A stretch of DNA of 64,000 bases. Source: Marinilabiliaceae bacterium JC017 (GTDB lineage Bacteria; Bacteroidota; Bacteroidia; Bacteroidales; Marinilabiliaceae). The notes below the pieces were generated by a model. The model was given only the letters and a program-made list of their open reading frames with translations. It was not told the origin of the DNA and ran no database searches. This document shows, one piece after another, positions 18,803 through 28,230 of this stretch. The position numbers and the translations under genes are program-made. Every line of letters starts with the position of its first letter. The first letter of the stretch is position 1. The stretch lies in assembly GCA_004296775.1 (NCBI GenBank), contig RHGE01000008.1:1-64000 (forward strand), given 5' to 3'.

Positions 18803-19090
18803 TTAGTGTGAATGCGAGTGATCGTGATCATGAGAATGTTCCCCTTCATGATCATGTACCTTTGAATGATCACTTTCGGTAGCTTCACTGCAGCTATCTT
18901 TACCAGCACAGCCATCACATGCGGATTTAACCTCGAAGGATTCCTGCTGAGGAGCCGCTTCAGGTTCATGAGCTTCATGAACTGTCCCATCGGAATGGGT
19001 ATGAGTGCCTTCTTTCTGTCGCTTGTCTTTATTCCCACAAGACGATAAACTCAACGCTGCTACAGCGATAACAAATAGTAGTTTTTGCAT
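18803..19090 (-). CDS. Small His/Cys-rich lipoprotein (95 aa)
   Basis: The start at 19090 gives a lipoprotein signal (LLFVIAVAALSLSSCG) and a mature protein loaded with histidine and acidic residues (THTHSDGTVHEAHEPE near the middle; the tail is a run of HD/HS pairs). It has a Cys cluster ACDGCAGKDSC that could bind Zn or Cu. It lies upstream of the metal adaptor on the same strand and probably buffers or delivers metal in the periplasm or outer membrane. The assignment is by composition and context, not by a named family. Another frame on the same strand overlaps it but lacks a sensible start and is rejected. Confidence 0.75.
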   Translation of the reverse strand: MQKLLFVIAVAALSLSSCGNKDKRQKEGTHTHSDGTVHEAHEPEAAPQQESFEVKSACDGCAGKDSCSEATESDHSKVHDHEGEHSHDHDHSHSH

Positions 19091-19116
19091 GATTCAATGG
19101 TATTAAATTAATAAAT

Positions 19117-19235
19117 CAATAGATCGTTAGATTTTAGATGATAGACATCAATCTCATTTTAAGCCCTTAATTTTTTTGACCATTAAATAAGTACAGACTG
19201 CTTTTCAATTACTTACAAAAAAAATAACGAACTAT
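19117..19235. repeat. Dispersed 125-bp intergenic repeat (family A), copy
   Basis: It begins ATAGATCGTTAGATTTTAGA, continues with a GACATCAATCTC segment and TTAAGCCCTTAA, and ends near ACTTACAAAAAAAATAACGA and ACTATT. It is a member of the family described at 28515. Confidence 0.75.
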
Positions 19236-19315
19236 TAAAAAGAGAACCACACCCATTAATCCCATCAACAGACTGACGGAATCAGGTGGTTAAAAATGTC
19301 TTCCAAAAAATTAAA

Positions 19316-19723
19316 TCATGAAAAAACGGGTGGTGCCCGCAGCGGGACCGCGAAGCTATAACTTTCGAGTAGTTTTTGAGGATAATAAACGAATGCGTTC
19401 TTACAGAAATTGTAAACCGGAACTGGTAACTGCACTTCATCTACCGTCACAAAAACCAGCGGTATATTTACCATCTTGGTAAGAATCGGCCTTACGTTAA
19501 AATGACAATGCGACTGATGTTGGTGGTGATGATCGTGCTTTAAATTGGATTCATAAGGATAAGAATGACTACAATCATCGTGTGAATGCTCGTGCAATGC
19601 AACACCCGCATCTCCTAAAAACGATTGTTCCGAATGGTGGTGATGAGGAATAATATTGTGCGCAAATACAATGCTGTAGGCCAACAATAACGTATAGGCC
19701 GCTATTTCCCTCAGTTTATCCAT
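19316..19723 (-). CDS. Secreted histidine-rich protein ending in RAPPVFS (135 aa)
   Basis: A hydrophobic N-terminus (YTLLLAYSIVFAHNI) precedes clusters of histidine (IIPHHHHSEQS; then HEHSHDDCSHSYP; then DHHHQHQSHCHF). The C-terminal segment ends VPLRAPPVFS. The same RAPPV ending is found in the exported proteins at 20500-20877 and 24660-25016, so the three appear to be one loose family. Position and composition point to periplasmic metal binding beside the efflux operon. A DUF6769-type assignment is possible but cannot be tested here. Confidence 0.7.
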   Translation of the reverse strand: MDKLREIAAYTLLLAYSIVFAHNIIPHHHHSEQSFLGDAGVALHEHSHDDCSHSYPYESNLKHDHHHQHQSHCHFNVRPILTKMVNIPLVFVTVDEVQLPVPVYNFCKNAFVYYPQKLLESYSFAVPLRAPPVFS

Positions 19724-19919
19724 GGGTACAATGATATGTAAAAATTTCTATAATCCCTCACCACTAATGACAAAATCCACAAGTTGGATAAACCTGAAAA
19801 GCATTCAGATATGAGTATCAAGCCTCAGGTTTTTTAAACAGCAAGAAAGGTAATACTGTGCTAAAAGATATACGAATATCATTGAATAGACACAAAAAGG
19901 CCCCGAGCAATAAATTACA

Positions 19920-20285
19920 GACAATAGGATTGACATCAATCTCGTTTTTAGCCCCCTAAAAGTTTTGACTATCAAATAAGCACAAACTATTTTTCAGTTA
20001 ATGCCAAAAGCTTAACGAGCTATCTACAAGAAAATATTCTGCCAAAACACACACAAAAATCACTAATAAATCCCTAATTATAGTAGTTCTTGATTAAGAG
20101 TAACGTCTTTATTATATATGAGCTGTCATATGTTTTATAGATCGTTAGATATTAGACAATAGGCATTAGACTGGTTTATATCTAACTCATTTGTAACCTC
20201 ATAACAATTTAAGCTATCAAATAATCACAAATTGATTATCAAACAATTGCTAAAGTTTAACGAACCATTATTATTTGGAACAAAC
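19920..20285. repeat. Two further copies of the 125-bp family A repeat
   Basis: Copy one spans about 19920-20030 (GACATCAATCTCGTTTTTAG, then GACTATCAAATAAGCACAAA). Copy two spans about 20133-20285 (ATAGATCGTTAGATATTAGA, then CAAATAATCACAAATTGATT and AAAGTTTAACGAACCATTAT). Between the His-rich gene at 19723 and the next gene at 20500 nothing else is recognisable. Confidence 0.75.
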
Positions 20286-20463
20286 CATTAAAAGGAAAGG
20301 GATATCTTGATATTCCAATTTTCCATCAAAACCAATCTCATTGTCCTTTGCACCCCTTAGCATTCATTCATTCAATCACCTAAGAAGCAAACATCCGGGC
20401 ATATGCAATTGTGAAATTTTGTGGAAAAAGATCATTTTTTTCAAAAATACCAACTTTTAGGCA

Positions 20464-20494
20464 TTGGTTAATAGCTATAATATTCCCATTTTTG
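20464..20494 (+). promoter_or_regulatory. Candidate promoter conserved between the two duplicated modules
   Basis: TTGG at 20464 and CATTTTTG at 20487-20494 resemble the -33 and -7 elements with about 19 bp between. The same arrangement is kept at 24624-24653 (GCATTGGTTAATA, ATTCCCATTTTTA), although surrounding non-coding DNA has diverged. A TTG reading-frame start inside this element is therefore rejected. Confidence 0.45.
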
Positions 20495-20499
20495 CAGCC

Positions 20500-20877
20500 G
20501 TGAACAGACAAGGTTATATATACAATCACATCATTAAGAAGGTAAGCGTAATGCTTATTGTGATGTTTGCCGCCCTGGTGGTAAACAACGCCTTGTTTAC
20601 CCACATGCATAAAACGGCCTCAGGCCAATGGATAACTCACGCACACCCCTTTTCAAAGGATTCTCAAAAAAAGCATACACACACCGATCAGGAGCTTTGC
20701 TTTTACCAGCAAATCCAGATTTATACCGAAGCTTCAGAATGCAATCCGGAACCTACCGAACTACTGAGTTCTGAATACCACTACCTGGAATATACCTCTT
20801 CCATCGATTGTGTGTATATCGATGATGCCGCTATCCCGCGCGCACCTCCTGTTTTAGATACTTACTTTCTTGTCTGA
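20500..20877 (+). CDS. Small exported protein with His cluster and RAPPV motif, copy 1
   Basis: Starting at the GTG at 20500 gives about 125 residues: a polar start (NRQGYIYNHIIKKVS), a hydrophobic segment (MLIVMFAALVVNNALF), then a mature part with THMHKTASGQWITHAHPF, KKHTHTDQELCF, and the conserved end AAIPRAPPV. The ATG at 20551 is an alternative start. The predicted promoter lies so close to the GTG that the leader would be almost absent, which favours 20551; conservation of the upstream residues in copy 2 favours the GTG. It precedes a TonB-dependent receptor and is duplicated together with it, so the two probably act on the same metal or metallophore. This function is inference. Confidence 0.65.
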   Translation: MNRQGYIYNHIIKKVSVMLIVMFAALVVNNALFTHMHKTASGQWITHAHPFSKDSQKKHTHTDQELCFYQQIQIYTEASECNPEPTELLSSEYHYLEYTSSIDCVYIDDAAIPRAPPVLDTYFLV

Positions 20878-21179
20878 AAGATTCAATCCTTACAGAACTA
20901 TCTAGTCCGATATTTTACTACAGATACCAGGTGTAATTATATACTTGCTATCTGGGAAAAATCAAATTACTGGCTCTGAAATCATCGATTATCAGGCTAT
21001 TTCGCTTCACAGCATTGAGCTCGGTTAATCAATTTATTTCAATACCCATAATCTTGAAACAGAAGATCTGTTGACCTTCTGACGACAGGTATTTCTGCAC
21101 CTTTTTGGATAATCCTACAATTTTCTCTGATCTGATAACAATTGATCAGAGACACACACAATTATAACCTATAAACAAA

Positions 21180-23582
21180 ATGACAACTAAAAAACGTTTC
21201 ATCCAACAGATTTTATTCTGTACCCTTTTCTTATGCAGTATTTTCATCAATACTAACCTCCTTGCTCAATTACCCCCCCCGGAACCTATCTGTGGGATAC
21301 AAGGGATTATTACCAGTGAAGGCGAACCCCTGCCCTTTGCAACAGTCAGCATCAATGCAACCACTTTGGGCACAGCATCGGATCTGGCCGGAGAGTTTAC
21401 CCTTGAGCAATTACCAGAAGGTACTTTTACTGTGAGAGCTCAGGCGTTGGGATATAAATCCATTGAAAAAGAGATCACAGTTAAAAAAGGTATAGTAACA
21501 AAACTTTCCTTTGATCTGGAAAGTGATGTATTAGGCATTGAACAAGTAGTAGTCACTGCCGACCGCAATAAAAAGAAACGAACAGAAGCTTCTGTGATCG
21601 TTACTACATTATCTCCAAAACTGCTTAATACCACCCAATCGGTAACATTAAGCGACGGCCTCAATTATTGCCCCGGATTACGCATGGAGACCAATTGCCA
21701 AAACTGTGGGTTCACACAGCTACGGATGAATGGTCTGGAAGGACCCTATTCTCAAATTCTTATTAACAGCCGTTCTATATTCAGTGGCTTAGCAGGCGTA
21801 TATGGACTGGAACTAATCCCGGCCAATATGATTGACCGCATCGAAGTGGTACGCGGCGGGGGATCTGCATTATATGGTAGTAATGCCATAGCAGGTACCG
21901 TTAACCTCATCACCAAAGACCCTATCACCAACTCCTATGAAGTAAACATGCAGTATAGCTCCATTGGGGTGGGTGCCGAGGACGGTGATCCGGCATCGGA
22001 TTATAACATCAATATGAACACCTCACTAGTTAGTGATGATAAAAACACAGGTTTAGCCATCTTTGGTTTCTTTCGAGACAGAGAGCCTTTTGATGCCAAT
22101 GATGACGATTTCTCAGAGATGTCAAAAATGAAGAACCTCACTCTTGGAGCCCGCCTGTTCCACCGTCCTGGATACCGCAGTAAAATCACTGCCGACTTCT
22201 TCCGGATTAACGAATCACGCCGGGGAGGTAACAAATTTGAATACCCCAACCATGAAGCAGACATCTCAGAAGCACTGGATCATGAAATAACTACCGGAGC
22301 GCTTACTTACGAACGCTTTGTGGGCACAGGCGGTCATTGGTCTGTATATGGCTCCACTCAACATGTGGGACGAGACTCCTACTATGGCGCTGACCAATCT
22401 CTTTCCGACTATGGTTACACTGAAGACCTGACCTATACCATCGGCTCTCAGTTTAAATCGGACTTTGGATTAAATACCCTTTTGGTTGGTCTTGAAACAG
22501 TAGGCGGCAACCTAACAGATAAAAAACTGGGACATCCCGATTTCGAAAATATCGTTATTGAGAATAATGAAATAGTAGATTTACCACACACAGAAAATAA
22601 CCTGGTAGCAGATCAAAAATCACAAACACACGGGGCCTTTTTACAGTTCGACCGTAAGTTTGGGGCACTCAAGGCTTCTGCCGGTCTACGCTACGACTAC
22701 TATAAAATCACAGATAACCTAAAAGAAGCCGGAGACAACGACGGACATGTGGTTAGTCCCCGCGTGAACCTGCTTTGGAACATCAGACCAGCATTACAGT
22801 GGCGCATTAGCTACTCACAAGGTTACAGGGCCCCTCAAATCTTTGATGAAGACCTACACATTGAAACCTCATCGGCCCGCAAGGTAATTCACAAAAATTC
22901 TCCCGATCTAAAACAGGAGACCAGTTACAGCTGGATGTCATCGATCGATTATAATCGTAAAATAGGAAACTGGAACGTTGGCCTGTTGGCTGAAGCCTTC
23001 TATACCCATTTGGATAATCCTTTTGTAAATGAAATTGGCGAACCCGATGAGAACGGTACCGTAATATATACCCGGGTAAATGCCGAAAATGGTTCTACCG
23101 TGAAAGGTCTGAACCTGGAAGCAACACTTTCTCCATACAAAGATCTGTTCATGAAAACCGGTTTCACTTTCCAAAACAGTGAATACAAAGACCCACAAGA
23201 TTTTAATGAAAAGCAGTATTTCCGCACCCCGGATAAGTATGGCTTTTTAACTATCGACTGGGATGTTGCTCCAAAGCTTTGTTTATCATCCAGTGGCACC
23301 TATACCGGCTCCATGTTAGTACCATACTTCGGACCAAATGCATCAAACCCGGACGAGGGTGAATTACGCGAATCATCCGACTTTTTTGATTTAGGCCTGA
23401 AAGCGGAATACAAAGTGAAGATTTCCAACCTACCATTCAAACTATATGGTGGTGTGAAGAATATCTTTAACAGCTATCAGGATGATTTTGACTCAGGAGC
23501 AGGCCGTGATCCAGGTTATGTATATGGTCCAGCAGCACCCCGTACCATTTACTTTGGTATTAAAATGAGCAACTTATTTTAA
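21180..23582 (+). CDS. TonB-dependent receptor, copy 1 (800 aa)
   Basis: This is an outer-membrane active transporter. It has a signal peptide (QILFCTLFLCSIFINTNLLAQ is the hydrophobic core region, trimmed to positions about 9-29). A carboxypeptidase-regulatory-like beta-sandwich (IQGIITSEGEPLPFATVSIN, about residues 39-110) and a plug domain follow (NTTQSVTLSDGLNYCPGLRM; IDRIEVVRGGGSALYGSNAI). A 22-strand-type barrel ends in FGIKMSNLF. The plug contains ETNCQNCGFTQLRMNG with a CxxC pair, suggesting a metal or metal-complex substrate. An 8-C run at 21273-21280 codes for Pro-Pro-Pro just after the signal peptide. A hairpin CTCTGATC/GATCAGAG at 21125-21151 lies in the leader and is absent from copy 2. 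Copy 2 at 25339 is about 90 percent identical by eye. Confidence 0.93.
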   Translation: MTTKKRFIQQILFCTLFLCSIFINTNLLAQLPPPEPICGIQGIITSEGEPLPFATVSINATTLGTASDLAGEFTLEQLPEGTFTVRAQALGYKSIEKEITVKKGIVTKLSFDLESDVLGIEQVVVTADRNKKKRTEASVIVTTLSPKLLNTTQSVTLSDGLNYCPGLRMETNCQNCGFTQLRMNGLEGPYSQILINSRSIFSGLAGVYGLELIPANMIDRIEVVRGGGSALYGSNAIAGTVNLITKDPITNSYEVNMQYSSIGVGAEDGDPASDYNINMNTSLVSDDKNTGLAIFGFFRDREPFDANDDDFSEMSKMKNLTLGARLFHRPGYRSKITADFFRINESRRGGNKFEYPNHEADISEALDHEITTGALTYERFVGTGGHWSVYGSTQHVGRDSYYGADQSLSDYGYTEDLTYTIGSQFKSDFGLNTLLVGLETVGGNLTDKKLGHPDFENIVIENNEIVDLPHTENNLVADQKSQTHGAFLQFDRKFGALKASAGLRYDYYKITDNLKEAGDNDGHVVSPRVNLLWNIRPALQWRISYSQGYRAPQIFDEDLHIETSSARKVIHKNSPDLKQETSYSWMSSIDYNRKIGNWNVGLLAEAFYTHLDNPFVNEIGEPDENGTVIYTRVNAENGSTVKGLNLEATLSPYKDLFMKTGFTFQNSEYKDPQDFNEKQYFRTPDKYGFLTIDWDVAPKLCLSSSGTYTGSMLVPYFGPNASNPDEGELRESSDFFDLGLKAEYKVKISNLPFKLYGGVKNIFNSYQDDFDSGAGRDPGYVYGPAAPRTIYFGIKMSNLF

Positions 23583-23606
23583 TTTTCAATACCCTTTTTT
23601 AACCTT

Positions 23607-23642
23607 AAAGCCGGCATCTTATTTGGAATGCCGGCTTTTTTT
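23607..23642 (+). terminator. Terminator of the first TonB-receptor module
   Basis: AAAGCCGGCAT at 23607-23617 pairs perfectly with ATGCCGGCTTT at 23628-23638, followed by a T run. The equivalent hairpin after copy 2 (27770-27803) has partly decayed. Confidence 0.85.
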
Positions 23643-24120
23643 CTTGATGTCTCGCAAAGACGCGAAGACGCTAATAAATACCATGCTTCGGAAAAAATCT
23701 CAATAGAGGTTTACAACTCTTTTAGTACAGATTACCTGGCACCTATCTTGTAATTCTGGTTAATCCTGTCAAATAAGAATCCCGGCGAGAAATAGATCCC
23801 ACAAAAAATATCTCGCAAAGCCGCGATGACGCTAATAAATGCCATGCTTCGGAAAAATATCTCAATTGAGGTTACAACTCTTTTAGTACGGATTACCTGG
23901 TACCTATCTTGTTAATCCTGTCAAATAAGAATCCCGGCGAGAAATAGATCCCACAAAAAATATCTTGCAAAGCCGCAAAGAAGCTAATAAATGCCATGCT
24001 TCGTAAAAATATCTCAATAGAGATTACAACTCTTTTAGTACGAATTACCTGGCACCAATCATGTAAATCTTGTTAATCCTGTCAAATAAGAATCCCGGCG
24101 AGAGGAAGATAATATTACCC
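23643..24120. repeat. Three tandem copies of a repeat of about 155 bp
   Basis: Copies run about 23645-23809, 23810-23961 and 23962-24120. Each has a GCAAAG-CGC-AAGACGCTAATAAA-type start, GCCATGCTTCGGAAAAATAT, CTCAATAGAGG, TTACAACTCTTTTAGTAC, TAATCCTGTCAAATAAGAAT and CCCGGCGAGA. A fourth copy lies alone at 28085-28230. No gene is present. Confidence 0.85.
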
Positions 24121-24268
24121 CAAAATGAGTGCTTTTGGGCAGCAAAATTTTGAAAACTAAAATAGTTTGGCAGTTATAAATACAAAATTGCATTTTAGTT
24201 TATAACTAGCTGTGATATTGTGCATTGATATATATACTGAGATTATTTTTTCCTCGAATTAGGATATA

Positions 24269-24605
24269 ATGAGCACCTCTAAGAAACAAAATAGAATATC
24301 AGCCAAAGATCTTCTGGCAATTATTCCGGATGAGCAAATATCAAATATTGCAAAAGAAACCAATGTCAATTACTACACGAAGATATTGGATGGCAAAAGC
24401 CTTCTTTATCTGATTCTATATTCTTTAATAGAGCAAAAAAGAAACAACTTAAGGACCATAGAGAATATCTTCAACAGCCTTCAATTCAAGCTTCTATTCA
24501 ACTTTGATACATCAAAAACGGTAAAATATAATTCAATTTCAGAACGTTTGAGTGTGATCAAGTTAGAGTTCTTTGAGAAATGTTTTATGCTTTTTCATGA
24601 AACAA
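24269..24605 (+). pseudogene. Truncated IS4-family transposase (DUF4372-type N-terminus)
   Basis: From the ATG at 24269 the frame encodes DLLAIIPDEQISNIAKETNV, LDGKSLLYLILYSLIEQKRN and FNFDTSKTVKYNSISERLSV, typical of the N-terminal domain of IS4-family transposases. At about 24603 this sequence stops and the duplicated receptor module begins, at CCAACTTTTAGGCATTGG. The whole catalytic DDE part is missing. The frame runs on to a stop at 24631 inside the module. The position exactly at the duplication edge suggests the element took part in the duplication or was cut by it. Confidence 0.75.
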
Positions 24606-24659
24606 AATACCAACTTTTAGGCATTGGTTAATAATCGAAATATTCCCATTTTTACAAGC

Positions 24660-25016
24660 GTGAAGGAACAAGACTATAGATACAATCACATTATTAAAAA
24701 AGTAAGCATAATGCTTATTGTGATGTTTGCCGCCCTGGTGGTAAACAAAGCCTTGTTTACTCATTTCCATATAACGGCCTCTGGCCAATGGATCTCTCAC
24801 GCACACCCTTTTTCAAAGGATTCTCAAAAAAACCACACACACACCGATCAGGAGATTTGTTTTTTCCAGCAAATTCAGACTTATTCCCAGACACCGGAAT
24901 ACAACCCGGTACCCTCCGAACTGCTTGGTTCGGAATACCACTACCTGGAATATAATTCCTCTATTTACTGTGTGTATATTGATGATGCCGCCATTCCGCG
25001 CGCACCTCCTGTTTAG
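24660..25016 (+). CDS. Small exported protein with His cluster and RAPPV motif, copy 2
   Basis: Paralogue of the gene at 20500. The GTG at 24660 gives a frame starting KEQDYRYNHIIKKVSIMLIV; the ATG at 24711 is the alternative. Shared features are the hydrophobic segment, THFHITASGQWISHAHPF, HTHTDQEICF and the end AAIPRAPPV. It stops right after this motif, eight residues shorter than copy 1. It is followed by TonB receptor copy 2. Many amino-acid differences fall in the middle (SQTPEYNPVPSELL), so the two have been separating for some time. Confidence 0.65.
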   Translation: MKEQDYRYNHIIKKVSIMLIVMFAALVVNKALFTHFHITASGQWISHAHPFSKDSQKNHTHTDQEICFFQQIQTYSQTPEYNPVPSELLGSEYHYLEYNSSIYCVYIDDAAIPRAPPV

Positions 25017-25338
25017 CCTCCTATTTTTTACTTATTGAAGAGAATCAATCCTTACAGAACTATCTGGCCTGTTCTATTATTACAGATACCAGAAGTAATG
25101 GTATAGCTGTTATCTGATTGATATCATATTACAGACATTGAAATCATCGATTATCAAACTGTTATACTTCACTGTATCCGGTTCCTGGAAATAATCTGTT
25201 TCAATACCTGAAAGCTTGGAACAGGAGATCTGTTTACATTAAGGAAGAATCTCTGCACCATCAAAGATACCCTGAAAGTTATCACTTGGACTAATTATAA
25301 CTATTCAAAAACAAACACAATTATAACCTATAAACAAA

Positions 25339-27741
25339 ATGACAACTAAAAAACGTTTCATCCAACAGATTTTATTCTGTGCCCTTTTCTTATGCAGTAT
25401 TTTCATCAATACTAGCCTCCTTGCTCAATTACCACCTCCGGAACCTATCTGTGGGATACAAGGAGTAATTACCGGTGAAGGCGAACCCCTGCCCTTTGCT
25501 ACTGTGAGCATCAATGCCACCACTCTGGGTACAGCATCAGATCTCGCCGGTGAGTTTACACTTGAGCAATTACCAGAAGGCACCTTTACTATCAGAGCCC
25601 AGGCACTGGGATATAAACCCATTGAAAAAGAGATCACAGTAAAAAAAGGTATAGTAACAAAACTTTCCTTTGATCTGGAAAGTGATGTGTTAGGCATTGA
25701 GCAAGTAGTAGTCACTGCCGATCGCAATAAAAAGAAACGAACAGAAGCTTCGGTGATCGTTACTACATTATCTCCAAAACTGCTTAATACCACCCAATCG
25801 GTGACGCTAAGCGACGGCCTCAATTATTGCCCGGGCTTACGCATGGAAACCAATTGCCAAAATTGTGGATTCACACAGCTACGGATGAATGGTCTGGAAG
25901 GACCCTATTCTCAAATTCTTATTAACAGCCGTTCTATTTTCAGTGGCTTAGCAGGCGTATATGGGCTGGAACTAATCCCTGCCAATATGATTGACCGCAT
26001 TGAAGTGGTACGCGGCGGCGGATCAGCATTATATGGTAGTAATGCCATTGCAGGTACCGTTAACCTCATCACTAAAGATCCAATCACCAACTCTTATGAA
26101 TTAAACATGCAGTATAGCTCCATTGGCGTGGGCACTGAGGACGGCGATCCGGCATCGGATTATACCATCAACATGAACACCTCACTGGTTAGCGATGATA
26201 AAAACACAGGATTAGCCCTGTTCGGTTTCTTCCGGGATAGAGAACCTTTTGATGCCAACGATGATGATTTCTCTGAAATGCCTAAAATGAAGAACCTGAC
26301 ATTGGGAGCCCGCCTGTTCCACCGTCCGGGATACCGGAGTAAAATCACGGCCGACTTCTTCCGGATTAACGAATCACGCCGGGGAGGTAACAAGTTTGAA
26401 TACCCCAACCACGAAGCAGATATTTCAGAGGCATTGGATCACAACATAACCACCGGCGCCCTCACTTACGAACGCTTTGTGGGCACAGGCGGCCATTGGT
26501 CGATCTATGGTTCTACCCAGCATGTGGGACGAGACTCCTACTATGGTGCCGATCAATCTCTTGTCGATTATGGTTACACCGAAGACCTGACCTATACCAT
26601 CGGTTCACAGTTTAAATCCGACTTTGGATTAAACACCCTGTTGGTGGGCCTTGAAACTGTAGGCGGTAACCTGACCGATAAGAAACTGGGACATCCCGAT
26701 TATGAAAATATCGTTATTGAGAATAATGAGATCATAAATTTACCACACACAGAAAATAATTTAGTAGCCGACCAGGAAACTCAAACTCATGGTGCCTTCT
26801 TACAATTCGATCGTAAATTTGGAACACTGAAGGCTTCTGCCGGTCTGCGCTACGACTATTATAAAGTCAATGATAATCTGGAAAAACTGGGTGATAATGA
26901 TGGCCACGTACTTAGTCCCCGCGTTAACCTTCTTTGGAGCATTATCCCATCATTACAATGGCGTGTAAGTTTCTCCCAAGGTTACCGCGCTCCTCAGCTC
27001 TTCGATGAAGATTTACACATTTCCGCTTCTGAAGGTATACGGATTATTCATCAAAATTCTCCGGATCTGGAACAGGAGACCAGTTACAGCTGGATGTCAT
27101 CAATGGATTATAATACCAACATTGGAACCTGGAAAGCTGGGCTGTTGGCAGAAGCATTCTATACTCATCTGGACAATCCATTTGTTAATGAACTTGGAGA
27201 TGCTGATGAAGATGGAACCAGAATTTATACCCGTGTTAATGCTGAAAACGGTTCTACTGTAAAAGGCATCAACCTGGAAGCAACACTTTCTCCCTACAAA
27301 GATTTATTCGTAAAAACCGGCTTCACCTTCCAAAACAGTGAATACAAAGATCCGCAAGATTTTGATGAGAAAAAATACCTCCGCACTCCGGAAAAATATG
27401 GCTTCCTGACCATCGACTGGGATGCCACTTCAAAACTTTGTTTATCATCAAGCGGTACCTATACCGGTTCAATGCTTGTTCCCTATTTCTTTTCTACAAT
27501 TGATAAACCAGATGAAGGTGAACTACGCGAATCATCCGACTTTTTTGATTTAGGACTGAAAGCAGAATACAAAGTGAAAATTTCGGGATTACCATTCAAA
27601 CTCTATGGTGGGGTGAAGAATATCTTTAACAGCTACCAGGATGACTTTGATAAAGGATCAAAAAGAGATCCGGGTTATATATATGGTCCTGCTGCACCTC
27701 GTACCATCTACTTTGGTATTAAAATGAGCAACTTATTTTAA
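25339..27741 (+). CDS. TonB-dependent receptor, copy 2 (800 aa)
   Basis: Same length and domain order as the receptor at 21180: signal peptide, carboxypeptidase-regulatory-like domain, plug with NCQNCGFTQLRMNG, barrel ending FGIKMSNLF. The two differ mostly by silent changes in the first half. Amino-acid changes are concentrated toward the C-terminal half (for example EDLHISASEGIRIIHQNSPD here), in parts likely to be extracellular loops. This suggests maintained function with some divergence of ligand contacts. The poly-C run of copy 1 is interrupted here (CCACCTCCG). Confidence 0.93.
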   Translation: MTTKKRFIQQILFCALFLCSIFINTSLLAQLPPPEPICGIQGVITGEGEPLPFATVSINATTLGTASDLAGEFTLEQLPEGTFTIRAQALGYKPIEKEITVKKGIVTKLSFDLESDVLGIEQVVVTADRNKKKRTEASVIVTTLSPKLLNTTQSVTLSDGLNYCPGLRMETNCQNCGFTQLRMNGLEGPYSQILINSRSIFSGLAGVYGLELIPANMIDRIEVVRGGGSALYGSNAIAGTVNLITKDPITNSYELNMQYSSIGVGTEDGDPASDYTINMNTSLVSDDKNTGLALFGFFRDREPFDANDDDFSEMPKMKNLTLGARLFHRPGYRSKITADFFRINESRRGGNKFEYPNHEADISEALDHNITTGALTYERFVGTGGHWSIYGSTQHVGRDSYYGADQSLVDYGYTEDLTYTIGSQFKSDFGLNTLLVGLETVGGNLTDKKLGHPDYENIVIENNEIINLPHTENNLVADQETQTHGAFLQFDRKFGTLKASAGLRYDYYKVNDNLEKLGDNDGHVLSPRVNLLWSIIPSLQWRVSFSQGYRAPQLFDEDLHISASEGIRIIHQNSPDLEQETSYSWMSSMDYNTNIGTWKAGLLAEAFYTHLDNPFVNELGDADEDGTRIYTRVNAENGSTVKGINLEATLSPYKDLFVKTGFTFQNSEYKDPQDFDEKKYLRTPEKYGFLTIDWDATSKLCLSSSGTYTGSMLVPYFFSTIDKPDEGELRESSDFFDLGLKAEYKVKISGLPFKLYGGVKNIFNSYQDDFDKGSKRDPGYIYGPAAPRTIYFGIKMSNLF

Positions 27742-27769
27742 TTTTCAATACCACTTTTACTTTTACCTT

Positions 27770-27803
27770 AAGGCCGGCATCTTATTTGGGATACCGGTTT
27801 TTT
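27770..27803 (+). terminator. Partly decayed terminator of the second module
   Basis: Position equivalent to 23607-23642. AGGCCGGCAT and ATACCGGTTT can still pair with mismatches, and a T run follows. Confidence 0.5.
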
Positions 27804-27889
27804 TAATTGATATCTCTCGCAGAGTCCTCAAGGCTTGACATCCTAACAAAAGGTAAGATAACTCTAAATTGACGCTACCTGCACCTTTG

Positions 27890-28075
27890 GTCTCACTCAG
27901 ATTCCCGCAGATCAAAAAAATGCAGAGAGGATGTTCTACACATCTACTAAATACTCATAATTCATTTTCTTTTCGCCCGGTCACTCCTTTCCCCTCCTAA
28001 AAGAATTAGGAGGGGTGATTTTCATTGAGTATTCAATGAAAATCAGAGTGGTTTGATTGTATCATATTCAGTGAT
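27890..28075. repeat. Repeat of about 180 bp with two hairpins, second copy at 30405-30590
   Basis: Shared blocks are GCAGAGAGGAT-GTTCTACACAT, CTAATTCATTTTCTTTTCGC, CCCCTCCT-AAAAGAATT-AGGAGGGG (hairpin), and GATTTTCATTGAG-TATT-CAATGAAAATC (hairpin), then GTGGTTTGATT. No coding potential is seen. 27804-27889 holds nothing recognisable. Confidence 0.8.
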
Positions 28076-28084
28076 TAAAAGAGT

Positions 28085-28230
28085 TATATAGTAGACGCTA
28101 AGACGCAAATAAATGCCATGCCTCGGAAAAATATCTCAATAGAGGCTACAACTCTTATAGTACAGATTACATGGCACCTATCATGTTAATCCTGTCAAAT
28201 AATAATCCTGGCGAAAAATAGGACTTACAG
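28085..28230. repeat. Solitary fourth copy of the 155-bp repeat
   Basis: It has the same blocks as the tandem set at 23643-24120 (AATGCCATGCCTCGGAAAAA, TACAACTCTTATAGTACAG, TTAATCCTGTCAAATAATAA). It touches the 3' end of the YkgJ-like gene. Confidence 0.8.

Noticed and set aside
20464-20499. TTG start of the first small exported protein
   Set aside because: The TTG lies in a promoter-like element conserved between both copies of the module.
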